Assembly: GCA_009776725.1 (NCBI GenBank)
Contig: WRNE01000002.1
Coordinates: 64,001-104,026 of the forward strand
Length of the DNA: 40,026 nt
Reading direction: 5' to 3'
Origin: Coriobacteriia bacterium
GTDB lineage: Bacteria; Actinomycetota; Coriobacteriia; Coriobacteriales; UBA8131
Part shown: one piece after another, positions 17,935-26,429 of the stretch
Position numbering within the stretch: position 1 is the first letter of the stretch
Layout of the letters: every line of letters starts with the position of its first letter
Notes under the pieces: model-generated
What the model was told of the DNA's origin: nothing
What the model saw: the letters and a program-made list of their open reading frames with translations, nothing else
Database searches by the model: none
Position numbers and translations under genes: made by a program

Positions 17935-18558
17935 CTATTTAGCGATGCGCACGCTGACCAGTGCGCCTTTACCGCCGGGAACGGCTCCCCTGATGATCAG
18001 CAGGTTCTCTTCTCCGATGACCCGGACAAGGTCTAGGTTCTTCACGGTTACTTGCTCGTTTCCCATATGGCCAGGCAGACGCACGCCTTTAAAGACACGT
18101 GACGGGGTCGAGGCTTGGCCTATCGATCCCGGTGCCCGGTGAAAATGCGATCCATGGCCGCCTGGGCCTCCGCGGAAATTATGGCGCTTGATGACTCCGG
18201 CAAAACCCTTGCCCTTGGATATGCCTGTAACATGAACCTTTTTGGCATCGGTGAAAGCCTCCACGGTGATCTCTTGCCCCAGCTCGTAGTCTGCGGCTGA
18301 CTCTACCCTGACCTCGCGCAACACTTTGCGTGGGCCTACTCCGGACTTCTCCAAATGCCCTAGTTGCGGTTTGTTAAGCCGGCTTTCTTTTACGGGCTGA
18401 AAAGCTATTTGTATAGCTTCATAGCCTTCCTTTTCAGTCGTTTTCAGCTGGGTTACCTCGCAAGGCCCGGCCAAAACGACCGTGACCGGGATCAGGTTGT
18501 CGTCTTCTGACCAGACCTGTGTCATCCCCAGCTTTCGGCCTAATATCGTGTCACTCAT
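17935..18558 (-). CDS. rplC: 50S ribosomal protein L3
   Basis: L3 is an early assembly protein near the peptidyl transferase centre. It starts ILGRKLGMTQVWSEDDNLIP and keeps the central loop (GPGGHGSHFHRAPGSIGQAS) with the Gln that is methylated by PrmB in E. coli. ATG at 18558 has AAGGAG five bases upstream; a TTG one codon earlier is not needed. It has 207 residues. Confidence 0.97.
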   Translation of the reverse strand: MSDTILGRKLGMTQVWSEDDNLIPVTVVLAGPCEVTQLKTTEKEGYEAIQIAFQPVKESRLNKPQLGHLEKSGVGPRKVLREVRVESAADYELGQEITVEAFTDAKKVHVTGISKGKGFAGVIKRHNFRGGPGGHGSHFHRAPGSIGQASTPSRVFKGVRLPGHMGNEQVTVKNLDLVRVIGEENLLIIRGAVPGGKGALVSVRIAK

Positions 18559-18634
18559 CAATACTCCTTATCCTTTCACGGTCATAAACGCTTCTCTCTT
18601 CGGTCGAAGCCTCATCGAACCGTTGGTTTCATAT

Positions 18635-18694
18635 GGGGAGAAGACCTTGGTTTAACCCCCTGCCACAACAATCAAGGGTCTTTGCTCTTCTCCG
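18635..18694 (-). promoter_or_regulatory. Inverted repeats between rpsJ and rplC (candidate regulatory hairpin)
   Basis: The 146-base gap between rpsJ and rplC is long for this cluster. On the minus strand GGAGAAGA (18693-18686) can pair with TCTTCTCC (18644-18637). A second segment, AAGACCCTTG, can pair with CAAGGTCTT (18649-18641). The two pairings share the TCTT block, so they are mutually exclusive or form one interrupted stem. This looks like an alternative-structure regulatory element; there is no long U-run. Confidence 0.5.
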
Positions 18695-18704
18695 GATAAA
18701 AGCC

Positions 18705-19013
18705 TTACAACTGTAGGTCGATCTCCACTCCCGGAGGTAGATCGAGGCGGGTCAGCGAGTCCACGGTAGAAGGCGTTGGCTCGTGGATGTCGATAATGCG
18801 CTTATGGATGCGCATCTCAAACTGCTCGCGACTGTCTTTATACTTATGAGGCGAACGAATGACTGTATAGCTTTCGCGCCTGGTAGGCAGAGGGATCGGC
18901 CCCGATATGCGGGCACCGGTCTTTTGGGCGGTGCTTACGATTAGCCGTGTAGACTGGTCGACGACCTCGTGGTCGTAGCCTTTCAAGCTAATCCTTATTT
19001 TTTGACTTGCCAC
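18705..19013 (-). CDS. rpsJ: 30S ribosomal protein S10
   Basis: S10 also acts as NusE in antitermination. All 102 residues match the family: [60 protein letters not shown]. The start is GTG at 19013 with GGAGG seven bases upstream. It follows fusA after 59 bases, where tuf is often found. Confidence 0.97.
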   Translation of the reverse strand: MASQKIRISLKGYDHEVVDQSTRLIVSTAQKTGARISGPIPLPTRRESYTVIRSPHKYKDSREQFEMRIHKRIIDIHEPTPSTVDSLTRLDLPPGVEIDLQL

Positions 19014-19072
19014 TTAAGAACCTCCGTTTTTTTGGTTTAATCCCATACTTCGTATCTACCTATAATGGGTGC

Positions 19073-21166
19073 TCATGAAAAAGAACTGCCGCCGGCTTTG
19101 AAGACAATCTCCTCGGCGACGTTTTTAGGCACCGGCTCATATGCAAAGAATTGCATGTTATATACAGCACGGCCCTGGGTCGCACTGCGTAAATCAGTTG
19201 CATAGCCAAACATCTCGGACAAGGGGACATGCGCCTTGATCGACTTGGCGCCGGCCCGGTCCTCGATACCGAGTATCTGTCCTCGGCGAACCGAAAGGTT
19301 CCCCACTACTTCGCCCAAATAGTCCTCGGGCGTGTCGACCTCGACCTCCATCATCGGCTCGAGCAGCTTGGGGTCGCTTAGCTTCAAAGCTTCGCGGACT
19401 GCCATAGACGCCGCGATCTTAAAGGCCGCCTCTGACGAGTCTACCTCATGGTACGAGCCGTCTATCAGCTCGACCCGGACATCGACTACCGGGTACGAGG
19501 CCAAGACCCCTGAAGTCAAGGCTTCCTGTATACCTCGGTCGACCGGGGCAATGTACTCTTTTGGCACTGCGCCGCCAATGATCAAGTTCTCAAACTGGTA
19601 GCCAGCCCCATTCTCCCTCGGGGACAGGTTGATGACGACATGGCCATACTGGCCACGTCCGCCGGTCTGGCGGATGAACCGTCCCTCGATGTTGGTAACC
19701 GCATTGCCAGCGGTCTCCCGATAGGCAACTTGGGGCTTTCCGATATTTGCCTCGACTTTGAACTCACGCAGCAGGCGGTCGACAATGATCTCCAGATGAA
19801 GCTCGCCCATCCCGGCAATGACTGTCTGGCCGGTCTCTTGGTTCGCAGTGACCCTAAACGTCGGGTCCTCTTCAGCCAGTTTCTGCAAGGCAGTTGCCAG
19901 CTTGTCCTGCTCGGCCTTGGTCTTTGGCTCAATGGCAATGTCGATCACTGGGTCTGGGAAGCTCATCGACTCTAAGAGCACCGGAGCCGACTCGATACAA
20001 AGGGTATCGCCGGTTGCAGTGTCTTTTAGGCCTACAGCTGCACAAATGTCCCCCGCCTGTACCTCGTCCACGTCCAAGCGTGCCGCCGAATGCATCTCTA
20101 GCAGCCGCCCGATCCGTTCGTTCTTATCCTTAGTGGCATTCAAAACATAGCTACCGGCTTTCAAGGTGCCCGAATAAACCCGTAGGTAAGTCAGCCTGCC
20201 GACGTGCTGGTCGGTGATGACCTTAAAGGCCAAGGCTGCAAACGGGGCATCCGGGTCAGCATGGCGGTCTACCTCGTTGCCGGTCTTTTTGTCTATGCCT
20301 TTGATTGGGGGAATGTCTAAAGGAGAGGGTAGGTAATCGATGATTGCGTCTAGCAGCTGTTGGATGCCTTTGTTCTTGAAGGCAGCGCCGCAAAACACAG
20401 GGGTGACTTGACAGGCAATGGTCGCTTTGCGCAGGGCGTCGATGATCTCGCCTGCGCTAATGTCCTCGCCTTCAATAAACTTGTCCATCAATAAATCGTC
20501 AGACTCTGCTGCTATCTCAGCCAACTGGTCATGTAGGTCGTCAACTTGGCTTTGCATGTCTTTCGGGATGTCAATGGCTTTCGGCTCGATCATGCCGTCG
20601 TCGCCCTCGACGAATTGCCAGGCTTGTTTCCTGACCAGATCGATTAGGCCGATGTATTTGTCCTCGGCCCCGATAGGCAGCTGGCAAATAGCCGGTTTTG
20701 TATTCAGGACATCCTCTATCTGCTGGATGACATTGAAAAAGTCAGCCCCGGTTCGGTCCATCTTATTGACAAAGGCAATCCGGGGGACCCCATAGCGATG
20801 TGCTTGGCGCCACACAGTCTCTGACTGGGGCTGCACGCCGCCTACCGCACAAAAGACAGCGACCGCTCCGTCCAAGACACGCAAGCTCCGTTCTACCTCG
20901 GCAGTGAAGTCGACGTGGCCAGGCGTGTCGATGATCTGAATACGATGGTCGTGCCAATAACAGGTGGTTGCTGCCGAGGTGATGGTGATGCCGCGTTCCT
21001 GCTCTTGTGGCATCCAGTCCATGACAGCGGCCCCATCGTGCACTTCCCCGATCTTATGGGTTTTGCCCGTATAGTAGAGGATACGTTCGGTGGTTGTCGT
21101 CTTGCCGGCATCGATATGGGCCATGATGCCGATATTGCGAGTGTCTTTGAGAGAGCGGCTAGACAT
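19073..21166 (-). CDS. fusA: Elongation factor G
   Basis: EF-G drives translocation using GTP. The 697 residues show the G domain ([49 protein letters not shown]), domain II, and the C-terminal domains ([34 protein letters not shown]). ATG at 21166 with a weak GAAG site, 21 bases after rpsG. The final residues are Gly/Ser/Phe. Confidence 0.98.
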   Translation of the reverse strand: MSSRSLKDTRNIGIMAHIDAGKTTTTERILYYTGKTHKIGEVHDGAAVMDWMPQEQERGITITSAATTCYWHDHRIQIIDTPGHVDFTAEVERSLRVLDGAVAVFCAVGGVQPQSETVWRQAHRYGVPRIAFVNKMDRTGADFFNVIQQIEDVLNTKPAICQLPIGAEDKYIGLIDLVRKQAWQFVEGDDGMIEPKAIDIPKDMQSQVDDLHDQLAEIAAESDDLLMDKFIEGEDISAGEIIDALRKATIACQVTPVFCGAAFKNKGIQQLLDAIIDYLPSPLDIPPIKGIDKKTGNEVDRHADPDAPFAALAFKVITDQHVGRLTYLRVYSGTLKAGSYVLNATKDKNERIGRLLEMHSAARLDVDEVQAGDICAAVGLKDTATGDTLCIESAPVLLESMSFPDPVIDIAIEPKTKAEQDKLATALQKLAEEDPTFRVTANQETGQTVIAGMGELHLEIIVDRLLREFKVEANIGKPQVAYRETAGNAVTNIEGRFIRQTGGRGQYGHVVINLSPRENGAGYQFENLIIGGAVPKEYIAPVDRGIQEALTSGVLASYPVVDVRVELIDGSYHEVDSSEAAFKIAASMAVREALKLSDPKLLEPMMEVEVDTPEDYLGEVVGNLSVRRGQILGIEDRAGAKSIKAHVPLSEMFGYATDLRSATQGRAVYNMQFFAYEPVPKNVAEEIVFKAGGSSFS

Positions 21167-21187
21167 AATACTTCGATAAAGGCTTTC

Positions 21188-21658
21188 TTAAAAACGATAG
21201 TGGGAGAAGGCCCTGTTAGCTTCAGCCATTTTGAAAATGTCCTCGCGCTTCTTCACCGACGTCCCGACTCCGTTGGCAGAATCGGTTATTTCGGCAGCTA
21301 AACGCTCTGCCATGGTTTTTTCCCTCCGGCTTCGCGAGTGGTCGACAATCCAACGGATAGCAAGGGTCGTTGCACGGCGGCTGTTGACCTCCATGGGTAC
21401 TTGATAAGTCGCCCCGCCGACTCGTTTTGGTTTCACTTCCAGGGTTGGGCGAACATTGTCCATTGCTTTTTTAAACATGTTTATGGCGTCTTCGCCGCCT
21501 TGCTTGTCGATAATGTCAAAGGCACCATAGACAATGCCCTCGGCAATCGACTTCTTGCCATCGAGGAGCACTTTATTTATCAGTTGGGTCACCAGACGGT
21601 TTTGGTATTTGGCATCAGGGATGATCTCCCGACGCGGGGCAGCTGCACGACGTGGCAT
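21188..21658 (-). CDS. rpsG: 30S ribosomal protein S7
   Basis: S7 nucleates assembly of the head of the small subunit. The full 156 residues match: [63 protein letters not shown] at 21658 with GGAAGG upstream; 12 bases after rpsL. Confidence 0.98.
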   Translation of the reverse strand: MPRRAAAPRREIIPDAKYQNRLVTQLINKVLLDGKKSIAEGIVYGAFDIIDKQGGEDAINMFKKAMDNVRPTLEVKPKRVGGATYQVPMEVNSRRATTLAIRWIVDHSRSRREKTMAERLAAEITDSANGVGTSVKKREDIFKMAEANRAFSHYRF

Positions 21659-21670
21659 GTTAACCTTCCT

Positions 21671-22042
21671 TTATTTCGGCTTCTTGGCGCCGTAGCGCGA
21701 GCGGGCTTGTCTTCGGTCGGAAACAGGTGCGCAGTCCAACGTGGCACGGATGACTTTGTAGCGCACGCCTGGAAGGTCGCGGACACGGCCGCCTCTGATC
21801 AATACCATCGAGTGTTCTTGCAAGTTATGGCCAATGCCAGGAATGTAGGCAGTTACCTCCATACCGTTCACCAAACGGACACGCGCTACCTTGCGTAGGG
21901 CGGAGTTTGGTTTTTTAGGGGTAATCGTCTGTACACGCGTACAAACCCCTCGCTTTTGGGGATTGCCCATCAATGCTGGGGTTTTCTTTTTCTCCGAGTG
22001 GGCATTACGGCCTTTACGGATTAATTGGTTAATGGTCGGCAA
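21671..22042 (-). CDS. rpsL: 30S ribosomal protein S12 with Arg88
   Basis: S12 sits at the decoding centre and controls accuracy. The frame is open to 22099, but TTG at 22042 gives the family start [12 protein letters not shown] and has AAAGGA about eight bases upstream, yielding 123 residues. Lys43 ([11 protein letters not shown]) is present. Position 88 reads Arg ([12 protein letters not shown]; codon CGC at 21781-21779), whereas nearly all bacterial S12 proteins have Lys. The same substitution selected in Mycobacterium and E. coli gives streptomycin resistance. It is the first gene of the supercluster, behind a strong promoter. Confidence 0.97.
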   Translation of the reverse strand: MPTINQLIRKGRNAHSEKKKTPALMGNPQKRGVCTRVQTITPKKPNSALRKVARVRLVNGMEVTAYIPGIGHNLQEHSMVLIRGGRVRDLPGVRYKVIRATLDCAPVSDRRQARSRYGAKKPK

Positions 22043-22138
22043 AGCACTATCCTTTCTATTGACTGACGAAGGCTTCTGTGACCTCGGTACTAACTTCAAA
22101 CTAGCTTTTACACGTTTATTTGTACAAACTCTTTAAAA

Positions 22139-22160
22139 AGCATAGACTCTGCGATATGCT
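22139..22160 (-). terminator. Hairpin with U-run in the rpsL leader (possible attenuator)
   Basis: AGCATA and TATGCT form a six-base-pair stem with a ten-base loop. On the minus strand it is followed by TTTTT, and on the plus strand, after GC, by seven T and then a second T-run. It lies between the rpsL promoter and the rpsL start, so on the minus strand it could attenuate the ribosomal operon. It could equally stop plus-strand transcripts. Confidence 0.45.
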
Positions 22161-22216
22161 GCTTTTTTTAGTTTTTTGCGCACAAAACAACACGGCTTTA
22201 AAAGCCGCGGCCGAGA

Positions 22217-22245
22217 ATGTTAGCACCATCTGCCCAGCGTGTCAA
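22217..22245 (-). promoter_or_regulatory. Strong promoter for the rpsL supercluster
   Basis: On the minus strand a perfect TTGACA (22245-22240), a 17-base spacer and TAACAT (22222-22217) form a near-consensus sigma-A promoter. It lies about 175 bases upstream of rpsL and is the best promoter seen in the window. The region between it and the Rrf2 gene (22246-22485) shows no gene; it contains a 14-base perfect palindrome, TCGGCTATAGCCGA, at 22466-22479. Confidence 0.75.
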
Positions 22246-22485
22246 ATTACACGCCGCCGGGCGTGTCCATCCATGCAGGCAGTTTGGGGCTTTGTATTTT
22301 TGTCTGTCTGGACTTCAGCGTCAAGAAGACAGCGACTCGCAGGCGATGCTGCTTTCTTAAAGTATTCACGCCTTTGAAACATACTCACAAAACGCACAAA
22401 GGCAAACCCTGATGCACCATGTACTAAGCTATGACCAGTTAGGATCCGTATGTTTTTTTATACACTCGGCTATAGCCGATTGGGC

Positions 22486-22926
22486 TTACCTCTGTAAGGC
22501 TATGCTCATCTCAGTCAATCGAGCAGTCTCCCCATCTAAAAGCTGCTTGATGCTAACCGAGTCCAAGTAGTCAGCGAGAAGGGTGTTGGCCCCTTCCCAG
22601 ACTTTATGGAACTGGCATTGCCCTTCACGGGAGCACCAGTCCTTGTCCGCAGTACAAACTGATACATTGACTGGGCCTTGGACTGCCTCAATTAACTTGA
22701 ACAAAGTTAGCTTGTCTGGATCGGCATTTAAAAGCATTCCACCGTGCGCACCACGGATCGAGCGGATTAAACCAGCTTGTACAAGCGCGTGTTGGATGCT
22801 GCGTGCAAAGGCATATGGGACATCATATTCTTCTGCAGCCTCACGGACTGATAATGGTTTTCCGTCGTTTTCGACCAAAGCTGCTATCAAGCGAATAGCA
22901 TAATCGGTTCTGCGTGTCACATCCAT
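22486..22926 (-). CDS. Rrf2-family transcriptional regulator with Fe-S type cysteines
   Basis: A 146-residue Rrf2 protein: an N-terminal winged helix (DYAIRLIAALVENDGKPLSV, VPYAFARSIQHALVQAGLIR, RGAHGGMLL) followed by three cysteines C91, C98 and C104 (C-x6-C-x5-C). This resembles the cluster-binding loop of IscR, NsrR and RirA. Members sense iron-sulfur status, nitric oxide, iron or redox. ATG at 22926 with GGGGGA upstream. No isc or suf genes are nearby, so the target is unknown; an inverted repeat just upstream could be its own operator. Confidence 0.92.
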   Translation of the reverse strand: MDVTRRTDYAIRLIAALVENDGKPLSVREAAEEYDVPYAFARSIQHALVQAGLIRSIRGAHGGMLLNADPDKLTLFKLIEAVQGPVNVSVCTADKDWCSREGQCQFHKVWEGANTLLADYLDSVSIKQLLDGETARLTEMSIALQR

Positions 22927-23007
22927 TTTTCCCCCTACTCTCCCTTGTTGTTGGTTAATTCTATGAATTGCTATGTAGTAGAATCCATTTGACCAAGTTT
23001 AACATAT

Positions 23008-23033
23008 TTGTATCCAAATGTATAGGAATACAA
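23008..23033. promoter_or_regulatory. Inverted repeat upstream of the Rrf2 gene
   Basis: TTGTATCC (23008-23015) and GGAATACAA (23025-23033) form an inverted repeat with one bulged base and a nine-base centre. It lies about 85 bases upstream of the Rrf2 start and immediately after the stop of the upstream gene. It is AT-rich and operator-like, but not a match to the IscR or NsrR consensus I know. Confidence 0.35.
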
Positions 23034-24776
23034 TCAAATATCATCCAACTCGCGTTTGAATTCGTCAGCGACAGCATCTTCCAGCCGTTGGTAGGCCGCT
23101 GAGTCCTGATCCACCTTTGTACCTAGATTAGTCAATATGTCACTTAGGTTCACAGCATGATAGCGCCCGGCAGCCAGTGAAGACTGATAGGCATCGTCGA
23201 CGGTCTCGTTGGTCACACTGAATAACAGGCTCCTAGACAAGTCAGCCGAATAGTCAATAAGCTCATCAATGGACAGTCCCTGCATTGAAGGGTGCTCTCG
23301 AAGCAGGTTCTCCCAAATCACACGCCGCTCTTCAGGATCGGGGTTGCCGACATGGATGACGTGCATCGATCCAATAATCTCAGCCAGCAGGCCGTCTAGC
23401 TCGAAGCCTTCTCGACAGGTAGCCATAAAAAAGACGCCGGGCTTGTTTAACAGCTCGCGAAGATAGGCACCGAACTCTGCCCGGATGCTACGGCGGTTCA
23501 TTCCTGGTTCCCATTGCCCCGACCCGCCTGAGCCGCCAGAGCCGCCTGATCCGCCAAACGACGAGCCATAGGCACCTCCCAGCCCGCCTGCGCCAGACCC
23601 CGAGCCCTCTCTGCTCCAGATGCGGCTGTCTGCGTCAAAAATCTGCTGTAGTGCTTCGATGTCCTCGAGGAGGATGGTGCAAGGCGTGTTTATCTCCCCC
23701 AGCTCGGGCAAGCCGCCAAAGAAACGGTGCCTGACTGGGCCGGTGATTTTTATAGTCCCGTTCCCGCGTTCGTCAAGGTCGACGCGTAAATTGATCACTG
23801 GCCAGCCGATCTCGTTAGCTGTCGCGTGGGCGAACGTGCTGATATCGCCGATGTCTGCACCGGTGAACAAGAAAGGCTGGGACAGGCTAAGCCTGTGGAC
23901 ACCGTGCAAGCTTGCCATGCGGTCGGCAAAACGGTGTTGCTCCCGCTCGCTGCGTCGATAGAACCCGAACCGGCGCATCTGTTCCATAGCCCGATCGTAT
24001 CCTAGGATATGGTTGTAGTCCAAACGCCATCCACGGCCTGGCCGGTCGCCTGGGACGATGTCCCTCCCACCCATGTCACGGTTGCTTTGCTCAATGGACG
24101 AATCGGGCCTCCTCGACAAGGACCTAGACCCTGGAGGTATGAACAACAAGGCATTGTTGGGGTCGTCGGAGCCGTTCGGCAGGTTCCCTGAGAAGCCACC
24201 CGGCATGCTGCCCGGACGGTCTATCTCCATATTGCCTGGATTCCTGGGCTGTCGTTGCTGCTCGTTAGGCAAGACAAGGCCTCGGTTGGCATCGGGCTCG
24301 AAATCCCCTTCCGCAGGCATTCCGAATGCCGACCGAAACTCGCTCATCAGGTGCTCTATGACATTGCTGTCAATGCCCTCCGTTGCCTCGGAGAGTATCT
24401 TGGCAACGCCTTCTATTGCTTTAAGGTCAGTTTTATCTGCATTCACGATCAAGGCCTCGACAGGGCTCTGCTCCATAGACTGCAAACGTTCTTGATCATT
24501 GTTGTTTTGTTCCTGAGTGTTGAACGGCTCGATCTCTCTTATCAACGATTCCGCAGTAGCCCGGTCCCCCAGCTCGATAGCCAAATTCAAGGCTACACGC
24601 AGACCTGCTACCAACTCGTCTGAGACAGTATCACCCTTGCTTGCGCCTGTTTCGAAAGCCGCGCTGTATAGATGTATGGCAAGACGCGCCTGCCCAGCCC
24701 CTAGGGCATTATGTGCTGCAGTTAAAAGCGATTTCGCATCGGGGTATTCAGTTGATCCAGTCAATCCGTCAGTCAT
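23034..24776 (-). CDS. AAA+-like protein with degenerate nucleotide site, function unknown
   Basis: A 580-residue protein I do not recognise as a named family. Residues 10-85 look helical and TPR-like; 155-250 are Pro/Asn/Gly/Arg-rich and probably disordered. From about 265 the pattern follows an AAA+ core: a degenerate P-loop at 304-313 (FTGADIGDIS, no GKT), a pseudo-Walker B at 367-374 (TILLEDIE), a sensor-1-like FFMATCRE near 449-456, and a lid-like NPDPEERRVIWENLLREHP. A Gly/Ser-rich stretch (391-420) interrupts it between Walker B and sensor 1. The missing P-loop lysine suggests it does not hydrolyse ATP. ATG at 24776 with AAGGGG upstream. The 160 A+T-rich bases upstream show no clear promoter. 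Confidence 0.6.
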   Translation of the reverse strand: MTDGLTGSTEYPDAKSLLTAAHNALGAGQARLAIHLYSAAFETGASKGDTVSDELVAGLRVALNLAIELGDRATAESLIREIEPFNTQEQNNNDQERLQSMEQSPVEALIVNADKTDLKAIEGVAKILSEATEGIDSNVIEHLMSEFRSAFGMPAEGDFEPDANRGLVLPNEQQRQPRNPGNMEIDRPGSMPGGFSGNLPNGSDDPNNALLFIPPGSRSLSRRPDSSIEQSNRDMGGRDIVPGDRPGRGWRLDYNHILGYDRAMEQMRRFGFYRRSEREQHRFADRMASLHGVHRLSLSQPFLFTGADIGDISTFAHATANEIGWPVINLRVDLDERGNGTIKITGPVRHRFFGGLPELGEINTPCTILLEDIEALQQIFDADSRIWSREGSGSGAGGLGGAYGSSFGGSGGSGGSGGSGQWEPGMNRRSIRAEFGAYLRELLNKPGVFFMATCREGFELDGLLAEIIGSMHVIHVGNPDPEERRVIWENLLREHPSMQGLSIDELIDYSADLSRSLLFSVTNETVDDAYQSSLAAGRYHAVNLSDILTNLGTKVDQDSAAYQRLEDAVADEFKRELDDI

Positions 24777-24803
24777 AGCAGACCCCTTTCACTATCACTT
24801 TCC

Positions 24804-24814
24804 ATGATAATCAT
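24804..24814. promoter_or_regulatory. Fur-box-like palindrome upstream of the AAA-like gene
   Basis: ATGATAATCAT is an 11-base palindrome with one central base. It matches the core of Fur-type boxes (GATAAT-like hexamers) and lies 28 bases before the start of the AAA-like gene. It is short, so chance occurrence in A+T-rich DNA is quite possible. Confidence 0.25.
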
Positions 24815-24936
24815 TTTGGGCACATTTGATAGCGATAAAACGTGGATTTTGATGAAATGTTATATGAAATTCTACTAGCAAATGCCTGATAAGCACCTAA
24901 TTGACCAGACAACTACTATATTATGATATTATTATG

Positions 24937-26319
24937 CTATTGCCAATCCAGGACATGCCAATCCAATCTGTTCGCCAAAGCCTTGAGCCGCCCGTCCGGA
25001 TCTACGGCAAAGGGGTTGATCGACGCTGACAGGATATGTAGATCACTGAAGTGGTCCCCGTATGCTTTATCGAGGATCCAGTTGCCCTCGCCATATAACT
25101 CGTCTGCCTTTTCCCGCAGTTGCAAGAGCTTTTGGATGCCTTCGGGAGGCTTGTTTGCCACATTGCCTGTATAAAAGCCGTTTTTGATCTCCATCTCGGT
25201 ACAAACGAAGAAATCGGTCTGCAGGTCCCGGGCAATCTCGTTGATAATCGGGCGAAACGATGCCGACACCAAGGCGATCCGCTTGCCCTCGTTGCGTACA
25301 GCCTCGATGGTGGCCAGGCCTTCTTCCTTGAGCAGCGGCTTGAGTTCGCTCCTGTACAGCTCGACCATCAGGTCATGGACTTCGTCAGCAGATAGGGCAG
25401 ACAGGCTATTGAAAACATATCCCCGCACCTCTTCTTGACGGACAGGCAGGCGCATCTTGTACCTCATTGCCCAGCGGGCGACTTTCAAGCCTGTGGAGAA
25501 GGGCATGATTCCTCGTGCCATCAGGGAACGGACCAGACGCACCGGGGACGCACCATCCAGCAGTGTCCCATCGAAATCGAACACTGCCAGCAGTGTCTTC
25601 CCCTGAGGCGGGTTATCAGCCTGCTGGCCTAAAGCCGTGTTGCACTCGCCTGACGGCCCTTCCTCAAAACGGCCCGGATGGCTGACGATCTTGCGTCGCA
25701 GTTCGGCTAAAGCCCGTCCACGATGCGAGATGCTGTTCTTCTCGTCGGCAGAAAGCTCTGCCATGGTCCTTCCGTCATGCGGCTCGTCAGGGATAAAGAC
25801 CGGGTCATAGCCAAAGCCCCCAGTGCCTTTGGGAGAATGCGCGATGCGGCCCTCGCAGCTACCATGCGCTGCAAACTGGCTGCCGTCCTGGTTGATCATG
25901 GCGATATCGCAGACAAACCGTGCCTTTCGACGCTCGTCGGGAACGCCCTGGAGGGCAGATAGCAGTTTGGCAACATTTTCTTCATCAGTCGCATCTTCTC
26001 CAGCGTAGCGCGCCGAAAAGACCCCCGGTGCCCCTCCCAAGGCATCGACCTCGATGCCTGAGTCGTCGGCAATGCAGGTCAGCTTGGTCCGGGCAAAGGC
26101 AAAGCCGGCTTTTATCCAGGCATTCGCCGAGAAGTCGGTTCCTGACTCGACTGCTTCTTCATATATTTGGAGGTCCTTTAAGCTTACGAAGTCTCTGTCG
26201 GGAAGTTGGAGCGCGCTGATCATTTCCGGGACTTTATGGTCGTTATGTGTCGCAACCACAATCGTCGGCCTGTCGATTCGCGAAGCAGCAACAGCCTCTA
26301 TGGGATTATCTGCGCTCAC
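24937..26319 (-). CDS. rdgB: Fusion of RdgB/HAM1 XTP/dITP pyrophosphatase with a HAD phosphatase
   Basis: Two enzymes lie in one 460-residue frame. Residues 18-212 are an RdgB/HAM1 pyrophosphatase that clears dITP, XTP and similar bases (VVATHNDHK, ADDSGIEVDALGG, KGTGGFGYDPVF, and NSISHRGRAL). A linker of about 30 residues follows. Residues 243-460 are a HAD-IB, SerB-like phosphatase (AVFDFDGTLLD with D248 and D250; motif II ALVSASFRP; motif III AYGDHFSD). No stop, frameshift or internal ribosome site marks the joint, so it is a true fusion. The start is GTG at 26319 after AGGAAGGAAA. It follows murI-rph in the usual order. The substrate of the HAD half is unknown. Confidence 0.92.
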   Translation of the reverse strand: MSADNPIEAVAASRIDRPTIVVATHNDHKVPEMISALQLPDRDFVSLKDLQIYEEAVESGTDFSANAWIKAGFAFARTKLTCIADDSGIEVDALGGAPGVFSARYAGEDATDEENVAKLLSALQGVPDERRKARFVCDIAMINQDGSQFAAHGSCEGRIAHSPKGTGGFGYDPVFIPDEPHDGRTMAELSADEKNSISHRGRALAELRRKIVSHPGRFEEGPSGECNTALGQQADNPPQGKTLLAVFDFDGTLLDGASPVRLVRSLMARGIMPFSTGLKVARWAMRYKMRLPVRQEEVRGYVFNSLSALSADEVHDLMVELYRSELKPLLKEEGLATIEAVRNEGKRIALVSASFRPIINEIARDLQTDFFVCTEMEIKNGFYTGNVANKPPEGIQKLLQLREKADELYGEGNWILDKAYGDHFSDLHILSASINPFAVDPDGRLKALANRLDWHVLDWQ

Positions 26320-26429
26320 TTTCCTTCCTATCGTCTAGACTTCGCTTGGTGCACCGGCCTTGGTCTTCTCCACAGTCAAACGAGCCTGTTGGAGGTAGGC
26401 TTGCCGATTTGCCCGACCCTCGGCGTTTT

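Noticed and set aside
22120..22377. 85-codon plus-strand open frame in the rpsL upstream region
   Set aside because: Covers the rpsL promoter and leader; no ribosome-binding site and no family pattern.
24777..24936. Clear promoter for the AAA-like gene
   Set aside because: TATAAC and TTGTCT elements occur but never at a suitable spacing, so I did not call one.
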